The position numbers were made by a program, and so were the translations under genes. Of a DNA stretch of 53,241 bases, positions 7,921 through 14,899 are shown piece after piece. This stretch comes from Rubrobacter sp. (GTDB taxonomy: Bacteria > Chloroflexota > Chloroflexia > Thermobaculales > Thermobaculaceae): contig JADDPT010000092.1 of assembly GCA_016781735.1 (NCBI GenBank), forward strand, positions 1 to 53,241, in the 5' to 3' direction. A model generated the notes under the pieces. That model worked only from the letters and a program-made list of their open reading frames with translations. It did not search any database and was not told where the DNA came from. Numbering within the stretch: position 1 is the first letter of the stretch; the number at the start of each line of letters is the position of its first letter.

Positions 7921-8322
7921 ATGACAAGGGACGAGGCGCTTGAATACTTGCGGGCGAATCACCGCGGCGTGCTTGCCACCCAGAAGAAGGACGGACGTCC
8001 GCAGCTGTCCAACGTAGCCTACATGCTGGACGACGATGGCACCGTGAAGATCTCCGTCACGAAGGACAGGGCGAAGACGCGAAACGTTCAGCGCGATCCC
8101 CGCGTGTCTATGGTTGCGCTCGGCTCCGACTGGTACCAGTACGTCGTTGCAGAGGGTGTCGGTGAGATCGTCGAGGAGAATGCGCTGGCTGAGCTGAGGC
8201 GCGTGTACGAGGCGGTATCGGGAAAGCCGCACCCAAACTGGGAGGAGTTCGATGAGGCCATGGTGCGCGACCGCCGGGTGGTGCTGCGCATCACGATCGA
8301 AAAGCTGTACCCCGTCGAGTGA
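7921..8322 (+). CDS. PPOX-class F420-dependent oxidoreductase (Rv1155-like)
   Basis: A 133-residue split beta-barrel flavin/deazaflavin protein. In this family reduced F420 is the hydride donor for substrates such as biliverdin. Motifs match the Rv1155 type: GVLATQKKDGRPQLSNVAY near the N-terminus, then DRAKTRNVQRDPRVSM, YVVAEG, and DRRVVLRITI at the C-terminus. Its location behind cofD-cofC and overlap with a second PPOX protein support F420 rather than FMN as cofactor. The physiological substrate is unknown. GGGGG lies 8-9 bases before the ATG as a weak ribosome site. Confidence 0.85.
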   Translation: MTRDEALEYLRANHRGVLATQKKDGRPQLSNVAYMLDDDGTVKISVTKDRAKTRNVQRDPRVSMVALGSDWYQYVVAEGVGEIVEENALAELRRVYEAVSGKPHPNWEEFDEAMVRDRRVVLRITIEKLYPVE

Positions 8323-9377
8323 TTGAAATGCGTGTGCTGACGGCCGAGGAGCGGGCTTTCGTTCAGGCACAGCGGGTCGCACATCTCTCGACCTCCAGCG
8401 CGGAAGGCGTTCCCGCTGTGGTGCCCGTCTGTTTTGTCTACCACGATGACTGCTTCTACTCACCCTTGGACGAGAAGCCAAAGTCGGTTGACGTTATGAA
8501 CCTCCGGAGAGTCCGGAACATCGCCGACAACCCGAAGGTCGCTCTGGTGGTGGACCGGTACACCGAGGACTGGGAAGAGCTGGGTTACCTGACGGTCAGG
8601 GGCGCTGCATCGCTCGTGGTCCCCGGCGAGGCTGAGCATCTTGCGGCTGTTGCGGCCCTCCGCCAGAAGTATTCTCAGTATCGGACCATGTCCATACACG
8701 AGCGGCCCCTCATCCGTATCGTGCCCGCCAAAGCCTCCAGGTGGGGCACGTTGCTGCCCGAGGAACGCCGAAGCCTGGACCTGCCCGCCCTTATGCGAGG
8801 CAGGCGCTCGGTTCGCCAATATACCCCGCAGCCTGTTCTACCGGAGCACGTGGAGGCCATACTGGAGGCTGGCAGGTGGGCACCGTCGCCCCATGGCCGG
8901 CAGCCGTGGCGCTTTGTGGTGCTGACCAGGGAGGAGCGAAAGCGACGGCTCGCCGACGCGATGGCGGAAGGATGGACTCGCCATCTCGAGATGGACAACC
9001 AGTCTTCTGAGATTATCGTTATTAGACTGAGTAAGGGCCGGCAACGCCTGATCGATGCCCCGGTGGCGGTAATCCTCTGCCTCTACCTGGCAGACCTGGA
9101 CAGGTATCCCGATGCCGCACGCCAGGAGGCGGAGGCAACCATGGCCATTCAGAGTCTCGGCGCCGCCGCACAGAACATGCTGCTCACGGCTCACAGCCTC
9201 GGGTTGGACGGCGGGTGGATGTGCGCGCCGCTCTTCTGCCCAGCGGTCGTGTGTGAGGCACTCGGCTTGAACCCCGATCTCATACCTCACGCCCTGCTTA
9301 CCTTCGGCTACGCGGCTGCTGATCCGAAGCGACGTGATCGGCTGACCGTGGAGGAACTTACGGAGCTGTACGACTAA
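8319..9377 (+). CDS. PPOX domain fused to FbiB-like nitroreductase (probable dehydro-F420 reductase)
   Basis: A 352-residue two-domain protein. Residues 1 to about 145 are a TIGR03668-like PPOX barrel with VAHLSTSSAEGVPAVVPVCF and NPKVALVVDRYTEDWEEL. Residues from about 150 to the end are a nitroreductase-fold domain with RRSVRQYTPQPV and AGRWAPSPHGRQPWRFVVL, closely resembling the C-terminal domain of actinobacterial FbiB. That domain reduces dehydro-F420-0 with FMN, and stand-alone nitroreductases do the same in Thermomicrobia. The context supports that role here. The fusion could let the barrel present F420 to the reductase, or the barrel could be a separate oxidoreductase. GTG 8319 overlaps the previous stop; ATG 8328 is an alternative. 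Confidence 0.85.
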   Translation: MIEMRVLTAEERAFVQAQRVAHLSTSSAEGVPAVVPVCFVYHDDCFYSPLDEKPKSVDVMNLRRVRNIADNPKVALVVDRYTEDWEELGYLTVRGAASLVVPGEAEHLAAVAALRQKYSQYRTMSIHERPLIRIVPAKASRWGTLLPEERRSLDLPALMRGRRSVRQYTPQPVLPEHVEAILEAGRWAPSPHGRQPWRFVVLTREERKRRLADAMAEGWTRHLEMDNQSSEIIVIRLSKGRQRLIDAPVAVILCLYLADLDRYPDAARQEAEATMAIQSLGAAAQNMLLTAHSLGLDGGWMCAPLFCPAVVCEALGLNPDLIPHALLTFGYAAADPKRRDRLTVEELTELYD

Positions 9378-9408
9378 GATGACACGCCCGGCTGTGGTGT
9401 CACTAACC

Positions 9409-9438
9409 TTGTAGCCTCGTCGCGGAGGCTGCTATACT
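9409..9438 (+). promoter_or_regulatory. Promoter of tRNA-Arg
   Basis: TTGTAG at 9409-9414 and TATACT at 9433-9438 are 18 bases apart and end 11 bases before the tRNA. A weak 6-base inverted repeat, TGACAC 9380-9385 with GTGTCA 9397-9402, between the F420 operon and this promoter might end the operon transcript; it lacks a T run. Confidence 0.5.
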
Positions 9439-9449
9439 CGGGCAAGCAG

Positions 9450-9526
<77 letters not shown>

Positions 9527-9534
9527 AGTAAGTC

Positions 9535-10464
9535 CTACGCTGGGCGCGCCGCTATCTCGTGATAGTACGCGACGGTACTGGCGAGCCCATCCTCAAAACT
9601 GACCTTCGGCTCCCAGTTGAGAATGTCCTTCGCCTTCGAAATGTCCAGGTAGAAGGTCCGCACATCACCCGGGCGCTTCGGCCCATACTGCGGCTCCACG
9701 TCGACCCCCATCTGCCGGCTCACCGCGTCGTATATAGCGTTTACGCTTAGCGGCTTACCTGTGCCGATGTTCAAGTGCTCGTTGTCTGCTTTTGTGAGAG
9801 CCGCCAGGTTCGCGGCAACGCAGTCGGAAACGTACAGGTAGTCCTTCGCTTGCTCACCGTCCCAGTGGATCGTAGGTGTCTTGCCGGCGAGCAGCATGTC
9901 GATGAACACCGTAATCACGTGCTCGCTGGAGGCATGATCGCGCGGCCCGAAAATGTTGGAGTAGCGAAGCGCGGTGTAGGTCATGCCTGTGGCGGACGCG
10001 AAGTAGCGAAGGTAGTGCTCACTCGCCATCTTCGTGATGCCGTACGGGCTCACCGGTGCGAGAGTTTCGGTCTCCTTGACGGGGAGATTCTCGGTATCTC
10101 CGTAGACGGTGCCGCCTGATGAGGCGAAGGTTACCTTGCGTACTCCTACCTCCGCGCATCCCTGCAGGAGGTTCAGCAGGCCCATGATGTTCACGTCCGC
10201 ATCGTATCGGGGATCGGCCGTCGACTTCTTGACGGTCGTCTGTGCGGCCTGGTGCACGACCACCTCCGGGCGCACGGATGCCAATACTTCCAAGAGACGC
10301 GGCGACCGAATATCTACTTCGTGGAACTCGACGTCCGTCCGCAGGTTAGCGCGGTCGCCCGTCACCAGATTGTCCACTACAACCGTCTCGTGGCCGCTCT
10401 CCACCAGCCCGTCGACGATGTGCGACCCAATGAAACCGGCTCCACCTGTAACTAGTACCTTCAA
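9535..10464 (-). CDS. NAD-dependent UDP-glucose 4-epimerase family protein
   Basis: An extended short-chain dehydrogenase/reductase of 309 residues that interconverts nucleotide sugars at C4 via a keto intermediate in the cytosol. The Rossmann loop GGAGFIGSH is at 7-15, the catalytic Ser is at 115-116 in ASSGGTVYG, and the YxxxK pair is Y141/K145 in SPYGITK. It resembles bacterial GalE-like enzymes of the short class. The start is TTG 10464 with GGAG 8 bases away. It lies 11 bases behind the gene at 10476-11084 and is likely co-transcribed with it. The exact sugar (glucose/galactose, GlcNAc or uronic acid) cannot be fixed. Confidence 0.9.
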   Translation of the reverse strand: MKVLVTGGAGFIGSHIVDGLVESGHETVVVDNLVTGDRANLRTDVEFHEVDIRSPRLLEVLASVRPEVVVHQAAQTTVKKSTADPRYDADVNIMGLLNLLQGCAEVGVRKVTFASSGGTVYGDTENLPVKETETLAPVSPYGITKMASEHYLRYFASATGMTYTALRYSNIFGPRDHASSEHVITVFIDMLLAGKTPTIHWDGEQAKDYLYVSDCVAANLAALTKADNEHLNIGTGKPLSVNAIYDAVSRQMGVDVEPQYGPKRPGDVRTFYLDISKAKDILNWEPKVSFEDGLASTVAYYHEIAARPA

Positions 10465-10475
10465 CGACCCATCTC

Positions 10476-11084
10476 CTATTCCTCTACCGCCTCCCGGAAA
10501 CGCCGCATTGCCTCCTCGGCAGTCATCCGTTTGGAAGGGTCACGTCCCACAACCGTTGTCTCGTCGAAGTCGGGATGGTCAGCTTTGTGCCTGCGTACTG
10601 CAAGCCAGAACTCATTCCAGGTGGCGGCCTTCGGGGTCACGGCGGCCTCAACTGGTGGGACCGTCCGGCGGACAGCGCGCGGACGCGCCCGAGCGAGGTC
10701 GATTGGAGTATCCACGGGAGAGTTGATGCTGTCCGCATCCTCGTCGAATTCCGTTGCAAACTGCGTGCCATATCCCAGGCAGACCAGAGCACGGCCCAGG
10801 CTCTTCGTCTCCGTCTTCTCGTAGTACCCCGCCGGGAAGTCTCTGCGATACTGGAGCGCGTGCCCGGTCGCGCTGCCGCGGCCCGGAATCGAGACGCGTG
10901 ATCGAAACTTCACCCATGCGTCGTTGCCTTCGCCGCCGCTGGCTATCTCCTCCGTGGCGATCTCAGCATCGGGATGCTCCGTGCGCAGCCAAAGCAGGCG
11001 CCACTTCACTTCGAGGTACTTGCGTCCTCGGTGCTCTGTAAGATAGGCAGAAGGGTCAAAACTTCGCGGGCTGTCCTGCGGCAT
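10476..11084 (-). CDS. Uncharacterised protein, possibly Rad52/ERF-like single-strand annealing type
   Basis: A 202-residue protein of no recognised name. The N-terminal half has YLEVKWRLLWLRTEHPDAEI, and the central block ends ETKSLGRALVCLGYGTQF. This arrangement recalls phage ERF/Rad52-like annealing proteins, where an ETxxxGRAL(A)xLGYG segment is common, but the likeness is weak and from memory. The C-terminal third is rich in Arg and Pro and ends in a charged helix with WNEFW. The start is ATG 11084 with AGGAG 4-5 bases upstream, downstream of a good promoter. It is first in a unit with the epimerase and divergent from the LysM gene. Confidence 0.7.
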   Translation of the reverse strand: MPQDSPRSFDPSAYLTEHRGRKYLEVKWRLLWLRTEHPDAEIATEEIASGGEGNDAWVKFRSRVSIPGRGSATGHALQYRRDFPAGYYEKTETKSLGRALVCLGYGTQFATEFDEDADSINSPVDTPIDLARARPRAVRRTVPPVEAAVTPKAATWNEFWLAVRRHKADHPDFDETTVVGRDPSKRMTAEEAMRRFREAVEE

Positions 11085-11132
11085 GCTGTCTCCTGACCAG
11101 CCTCTCCGGCTGTGTCGGCTGTGTGCATCCCG

Positions 11133-11196
11133 ATGATAACTCGCGCTCGCCCGCGAGACAAGCTCGCTTGTGAGCGTCTTTGATGCTGTGTTACAC
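11133..11196. promoter_or_regulatory. Divergent promoter pair around an inverted repeat
   Basis: On the minus strand TTGTCT (11161-11156) and TATCAT (11138-11133) are 17 bases apart and serve the 202-residue protein. On the plus strand TTGTGA (11168-11173) and TTACAC (11191-11196) are 17 bases apart and serve the LysM protein. The two -35 boxes are the arms of the inverted repeat ACAAGC-TC-GCTTGT at 11158-11171, so one factor bound there could control both genes. Confidence 0.5.
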
Positions 11197-11277
11197 TCTT
11201 TGCGTTCCCGCAAGCGCGCACGGGTAAGTACGCGTGCCGCCGTCGGGCGTTACGCCCCTGGAGAGGAAACACGATCT

Positions 11278-12567
11278 GTGAGGGTACGGCGCGGCCGCGC
11301 TCCGGGCACGTTACTGGGCATCTTTATATTACTCCTAATATTGGTGGTTTCCGTGGGACGTTGCGGTCCGGGTACCGCAATAGAAGGGCGGGATAATGGT
11401 GCGCTGCCGTCTGCGACCACGCCCAACCTTGTCCCAGCAGCGTTGCCATCCCCCACAGCGGTGGCACTCATTCCCACTTCCGAGCCACAGGCTCCCACCT
11501 CGGGCAGCACGATGCCCACACCCGCTGTTGCGGACCCTACCTCCGGGAGTGCCCCAACCTCGCCGCCCGCGAAGCTGACGCCGACAGAGGTTGCGACCGT
11601 ACCCAGTGCGACCGCCACGACAGCGCCCACCAAGCAGCCGGCTACTGCCCAGCCAACAACTGAAAATTACACCGTCAGGCAGGGCGACACTCTCTGGGGT
11701 ATCAGTCGGGAGAAGGGAGTATCCGTTCAGGACCTGGCGCGCGCCAACGGATTGGATCCTGACGGGCAACTTGTGGTCGGTCAGCGGCTTCGCATCCCCC
11801 AGCCGGGCAGCCGCTCCGGTATCCAACTTCCCCCAATCCGAAACGGCCTCATGCCGCCTGCTTCACGTCCACTGAGAGAGCTTGCGCCTGCGGTCGTTCG
11901 ATATCTTGAGAGCCGGCAAGGACGAACCGGGGCAGCGGTCTACGATCCAGACGCGGATGTCTTATACGTGTACAACGGGGGCACTGCGTTCGAGACGGCG
12001 AGCGTCGTCAAGGTGCCTATTATGGTCACGCAGCTCACTAGGCAGCAGTCAGCTGGAGCGGCGGCGAGGCCCGAGCTGATGTCGCCGATGATCACGGTCA
12101 GTAGCAACGAAGCTGCAACCGCGCTGCTTGCCCAGGTAGGGGGACCACAGGCAGTTGATAACGAGTTGCGCGCGCGCGGCCTCAAGCAGACGCGCATTAG
12201 CTCTGAGGCCTGGGGTTTGAGCACTACGACGGCCAGCGACATGTCGATGCTATTGCGTAGCATTTACTACGGAGAGCGCCTGAATGAACGCCTGCGGTCT
12301 ACCGCTTTTGGCCTGCTGTCCGGTATCGTCGCTGAGCAGCGCTGGGGAGTGCCGGTCGGTTTGCCCCGGGGTGCGCCGGTTGCGTTCAAGGGAGGCTGGC
12401 TGCCGACGGATCAGGGCTGGTTGGTACATCAAATCGGAGTGACTGAATTGGACGGAAAGACATACGTTTTCGCATTTCTCACTGGTCAGGCGCCGACCTG
12501 GGACTACGGAAAAGTCACCCTGCGGGAGAGCGCGAGGATTCTCAGTACCCAGGTTGCCGACAAGTGA
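11278..12567 (+). CDS. LysM-anchored serine hydrolase-fold (class A beta-lactamase-like) cell-wall protein
   Basis: About 429 residues in this order: a basic N-terminus, one membrane helix at about 11-26, a Pro/Thr/Ala-rich linker at 42-129, a LysM peptidoglycan-binding domain at 130-174 (YTVRQGDTLWGIS to GQRLRIP), and a penicillin-binding/beta-lactamase fold. The fold shows S242-V-V-K245 (SxxK), S-S-N at 275-277 (SxN) and K-G-G at 371-373 (KTG position). The class A ExxLN omega-loop Glu is not evident, so a D,D-peptidase or wall-binding role is more likely than antibiotic resistance. GTG 11278 is chosen because the promoter ends at 11196 and GAGAGG lies 11 bases upstream of it; the frame itself is open from GTG 11170. 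Confidence 0.85.
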   Translation: MRVRRGRAPGTLLGIFILLLILVVSVGRCGPGTAIEGRDNGALPSATTPNLVPAALPSPTAVALIPTSEPQAPTSGSTMPTPAVADPTSGSAPTSPPAKLTPTEVATVPSATATTAPTKQPATAQPTTENYTVRQGDTLWGISREKGVSVQDLARANGLDPDGQLVVGQRLRIPQPGSRSGIQLPPIRNGLMPPASRPLRELAPAVVRYLESRQGRTGAAVYDPDADVLYVYNGGTAFETASVVKVPIMVTQLTRQQSAGAAARPELMSPMITVSSNEAATALLAQVGGPQAVDNELRARGLKQTRISSEAWGLSTTTASDMSMLLRSIYYGERLNERLRSTAFGLLSGIVAEQRWGVPVGLPRGAPVAFKGGWLPTDQGWLVHQIGVTELDGKTYVFAFLTGQAPTWDYGKVTLRESARILSTQVADK

Positions 12568-12875
12568 GATCGGGTCGGTTGACGGTAGGCGAGCTGCGCA
12601 GGCTCGCGCACGAGGGACGGATTGAGGCGCTTGCCACGCGTGACCCTATAGCCATCCGCATCGCGCATGGCCGCTGGCGGGTCGCCGAGCAGGCATTGGA
12701 GGGTAGGCCTGATGATGAGGTGATCAACCTGCACACGGCTACTATCGGAGTCAAACTCGCTGGCGAGGCGCTCGGATACACGCCACAACAAGTGCGCAAG
12801 CTTATACGGGAACGCAAGATCGCCGCGCAAAAGCAGGACGATCAGTGGCGGATCCCGCTCGATGCGATACTCTAA
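12564..12875 (+). CDS. Excisionase-like helix-turn-helix protein
   Basis: A small 103-residue protein whose second half, roughly residues 58-103, matches the MerR-like HTH_17/excisionase domain: a GEALGYTPQQVRKLIRERK helix-turn-helix followed by a wing QWRIPLDAIL. The first half looks like a shorter, diverged copy of the same plan (LTVGELRRLAHEGRIEAL, then GRWRVAEQAL). GTG 12564 overlaps the stop of the LysM protein, so it is co-translated with it, which argues for a cellular regulator rather than a phage Xis. Its DNA target is unknown. Confidence 0.7.
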   Translation: MRSGRLTVGELRRLAHEGRIEALATRDPIAIRIAHGRWRVAEQALEGRPDDEVINLHTATIGVKLAGEALGYTPQQVRKLIRERKIAAQKQDDQWRIPLDAIL

Positions 12876-13086
12876 ACTCTCTCTCCCGGCACAGGAGACG
12901 CTAGCTGCCTCGTACGGCGTTTTATATGGCGCACGAGCGGCCCACCTGTCGCTGGTACGGCGCCCCGGACAGGGCGCTGACTCGGATTCGCCACGCCTCC
13001 ATCCACAGCCTGGAACGGAATCGGCCGCACCAGAGCTGCTCAAGATGCGTTTCAGCGGTAATAAGAGTGCTGTGATGAACCGTCGG

Positions 13087-14616
13087 TCAGCGGCGGGCGA
13101 GTTCCCGCTTCAGTACCCGACTCGCGAGGAACAGCGCTACGACCGAGATGCCGATAGGCGCGAGCAGTAGCCACGGCTCCGGGTTCCTGCCCCTCAGCAT
13201 TACGTCCTGCAGCGTCATGAGTCCGTAGGTCACTGGCAAGCTAAAGGAGACGGATTGCACGTAGGGGAGCAGCGTTTCCAGCGGTAAGAAGAACCCGCTG
13301 AAGAATATGCTCGCAAGGAGCACAATCATTGAGAGCTGGACTGCCTGGCTCTCAGACTTACTCAGGGTGGATATAAGGAACCCTATCGAGAGGGAGGCAA
13401 GTACAAGCTCCGCGGTCACGAGTCCGAACATGAGGTATGAGCCATGGATCGGCACGCCGAGAATAAGGGTGAGGAGCAATGTCAGGATCAGACCGACCAA
13501 GAGGGTGATTGCAGTATAACCAAGGTACTTCCCAGTGAATATCTCGAATTTGCCGACGGGCGCGACGCGGAAGATCTCCAGGGCGCCAAGCAGTCGCTCC
13601 CGCACGATAGAGAGCGAGGACAGGGTTAGGGCGAGGTGTTGGAGTAGCAGCGCGAGCGCCCCCGGTACGTAGAACGCTACGAAGTTAGGCACGTTGGCCC
13701 TGTTGGTAGACTCTATGGTGAGCGGAGAGGCGAGCACCTCAGGTGGTATGCGGCTGATCCGTTCGGCTACCGGCATGGACGCGTCAACATCGCTGCGCAA
13801 GCGCGCCACGAGCTCCCTCTGGGTAGTAGGGTCGGTCTCACCCTCCTCCGAGCGCCGCCTGATCTCCGCGGCGTTCGCCCGCCCGCTTTCCAACCGCTCG
13901 CGTAGGTCCTGCGCCTCGCCTGTCTGCAGGGTCTCACCGGTCCCGCTAAGAACGCCGGCTGTTGCCAGTACGGCCTGCTCCATCGCTGTAAGCGCCACCT
14001 CTGCCTGTCCGGCGGAGTCTACCGTTGCCTCTGGATCTCCCGACTCAACCGCTGCTTCCAGGTTGTCCACCTGGGCGTCAACCTCGGAACGATGCGCCGC
14101 CACGTCGCCGGACTGCTCCTTCAAGCCGGCGACCGTGCGCTCGATGATGCGACGGTTAAGCTCGGCTCCCAGGACGTTGCCGAAGTACGGTATCCATCCT
14201 CCCTGGACGGGATCTATCTCGTTGTAGAGCAGGCGTAGTTGTGCACTCCTGCCGGACTCGATGGTCTCCACTGGGTTTGCCGGGAGGACGAATGCCACGT
14301 CCAAGGCGTTACTGTCCAGCCTAGCCGTCGCCGCTTCCTCGCTGTCCACTATCTCGCTGAGCACGAACGGAGGAGGAAGTCCCTGCTCATATCCGAAGAG
14401 CCGCAGCATCTCTCCCTTGTCTTTGGGCAGGTTTGACCCAGGCGGAATCACAAGAGCAGTGCGTAGGGGCGGCTGTGTCGAGTTATAACCGACCCCGAAC
14501 AGCAGCAGGATGAGGAACGGACCCAGGATCAGGCTGGCGATCAGGCGTGGCTGCCTTCGGACCTCTGCCAACTCCTTGGCCGCGAACGAGAGGATGCGTA
14601 CAAGACCTTTTACCAA
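13087..14616 (-). CDS. ABC-2 type transporter permease (no ATPase partner nearby)
   Basis: A 509-residue membrane protein. There is one hydrophobic helix at about 22-44, then a large outside domain of roughly 270 residues with an acidic, heptad-like stretch (EVDAQVDNLEAAVES), then five or six helices from about 325 to the end including FFSGFFLPLETLLPYVQ. This is the ABC2_membrane_3 plan, used for export of drugs, lipids or polymers. No ABC ATPase lies in the window, so its partner is encoded elsewhere. The start TTG 14616 overlaps the stop of an upstream mini-ORF; no good ribosome site of its own is seen, suggesting coupling. Confidence 0.85.
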   Translation of the reverse strand: MVKGLVRILSFAAKELAEVRRQPRLIASLILGPFLILLLFGVGYNSTQPPLRTALVIPPGSNLPKDKGEMLRLFGYEQGLPPPFVLSEIVDSEEAATARLDSNALDVAFVLPANPVETIESGRSAQLRLLYNEIDPVQGGWIPYFGNVLGAELNRRIIERTVAGLKEQSGDVAAHRSEVDAQVDNLEAAVESGDPEATVDSAGQAEVALTAMEQAVLATAGVLSGTGETLQTGEAQDLRERLESGRANAAEIRRRSEEGETDPTTQRELVARLRSDVDASMPVAERISRIPPEVLASPLTIESTNRANVPNFVAFYVPGALALLLQHLALTLSSLSIVRERLLGALEIFRVAPVGKFEIFTGKYLGYTAITLLVGLILTLLLTLILGVPIHGSYLMFGLVTAELVLASLSIGFLISTLSKSESQAVQLSMIVLLASIFFSGFFLPLETLLPYVQSVSFSLPVTYGLMTLQDVMLRGRNPEPWLLLAPIGISVVALFLASRVLKRELARR

Positions 14617-14672
14617 GTCTGGTTCGCTTCCTGCTGGACAACCGCCTCACGCATGGGATCAATCACGCGCAT
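14610..14672 (-). CDS. Candidate 20-codon leader ORF before the ABC-2 permease
   Basis: ATG 14672 to TAA 14610 would encode MRVIDPMREAVVQQEANQTW. AAGGAG lies three bases upstream, which is close. Its stop overlaps the TTG start of the permease, so ribosomes could reinitiate there. There is no evidence that the peptide itself matters. Confidence 0.3.
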   Translation of the reverse strand: MRVIDPMREAVVQQEANQTW

Positions 14673-14713
14673 TATCTCCTTATTTGTTGCAGTTCACGCA
14701 CGAGTTGAGCCAT
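14672..14713 (-). CDS. Candidate 13-codon leader ORF before the ABC-2 permease
   Basis: ATG 14713 to TAA 14672 would encode MAQLVRELQQIRR, with AAGGAG 12 bases upstream. The stop and the next ATG share one base (TAATG), the classic arrangement for translational coupling. Confidence 0.25.
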   Translation of the reverse strand: MAQLVRELQQIRR

Positions 14714-14808
14714 CGTTAGTTTCCGCTCCTTAGTATGTTTCCCCAGGCACGAAGTCCATTGCTGACGGACTTGGTACCTTGGCACTCTGCTTGCCAGGAA
14801 GACCTTAT

Positions 14809-14838
14809 TTGACCGGCTTTGCAAGGGGTTGTTATTAT
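14809..14838 (+). promoter_or_regulatory. Promoter of dxs
   Basis: TTGACC at 14809-14814 and TATTAT at 14833-14838 are 18 bases apart, each one mismatch from consensus. Transcription would begin near 14845, leaving a leader of about 55 bases. Confidence 0.65.
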
Positions 14839-14899
14839 CACCGTAGGTGGGTAGACGGGTTCCGCTAGTGGCCGGAGCCGGATTTGTCTTGGAGTGGTT

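Noticed and set aside
7601-7924. A 107-codon frame behind a good AGGAGG before the PPOX gene
   Set aside because: The start TTG is only three bases from the ribosome site, the product has no domain and unlikely composition, and it runs into the next start. Kept only as a note in the gap description.
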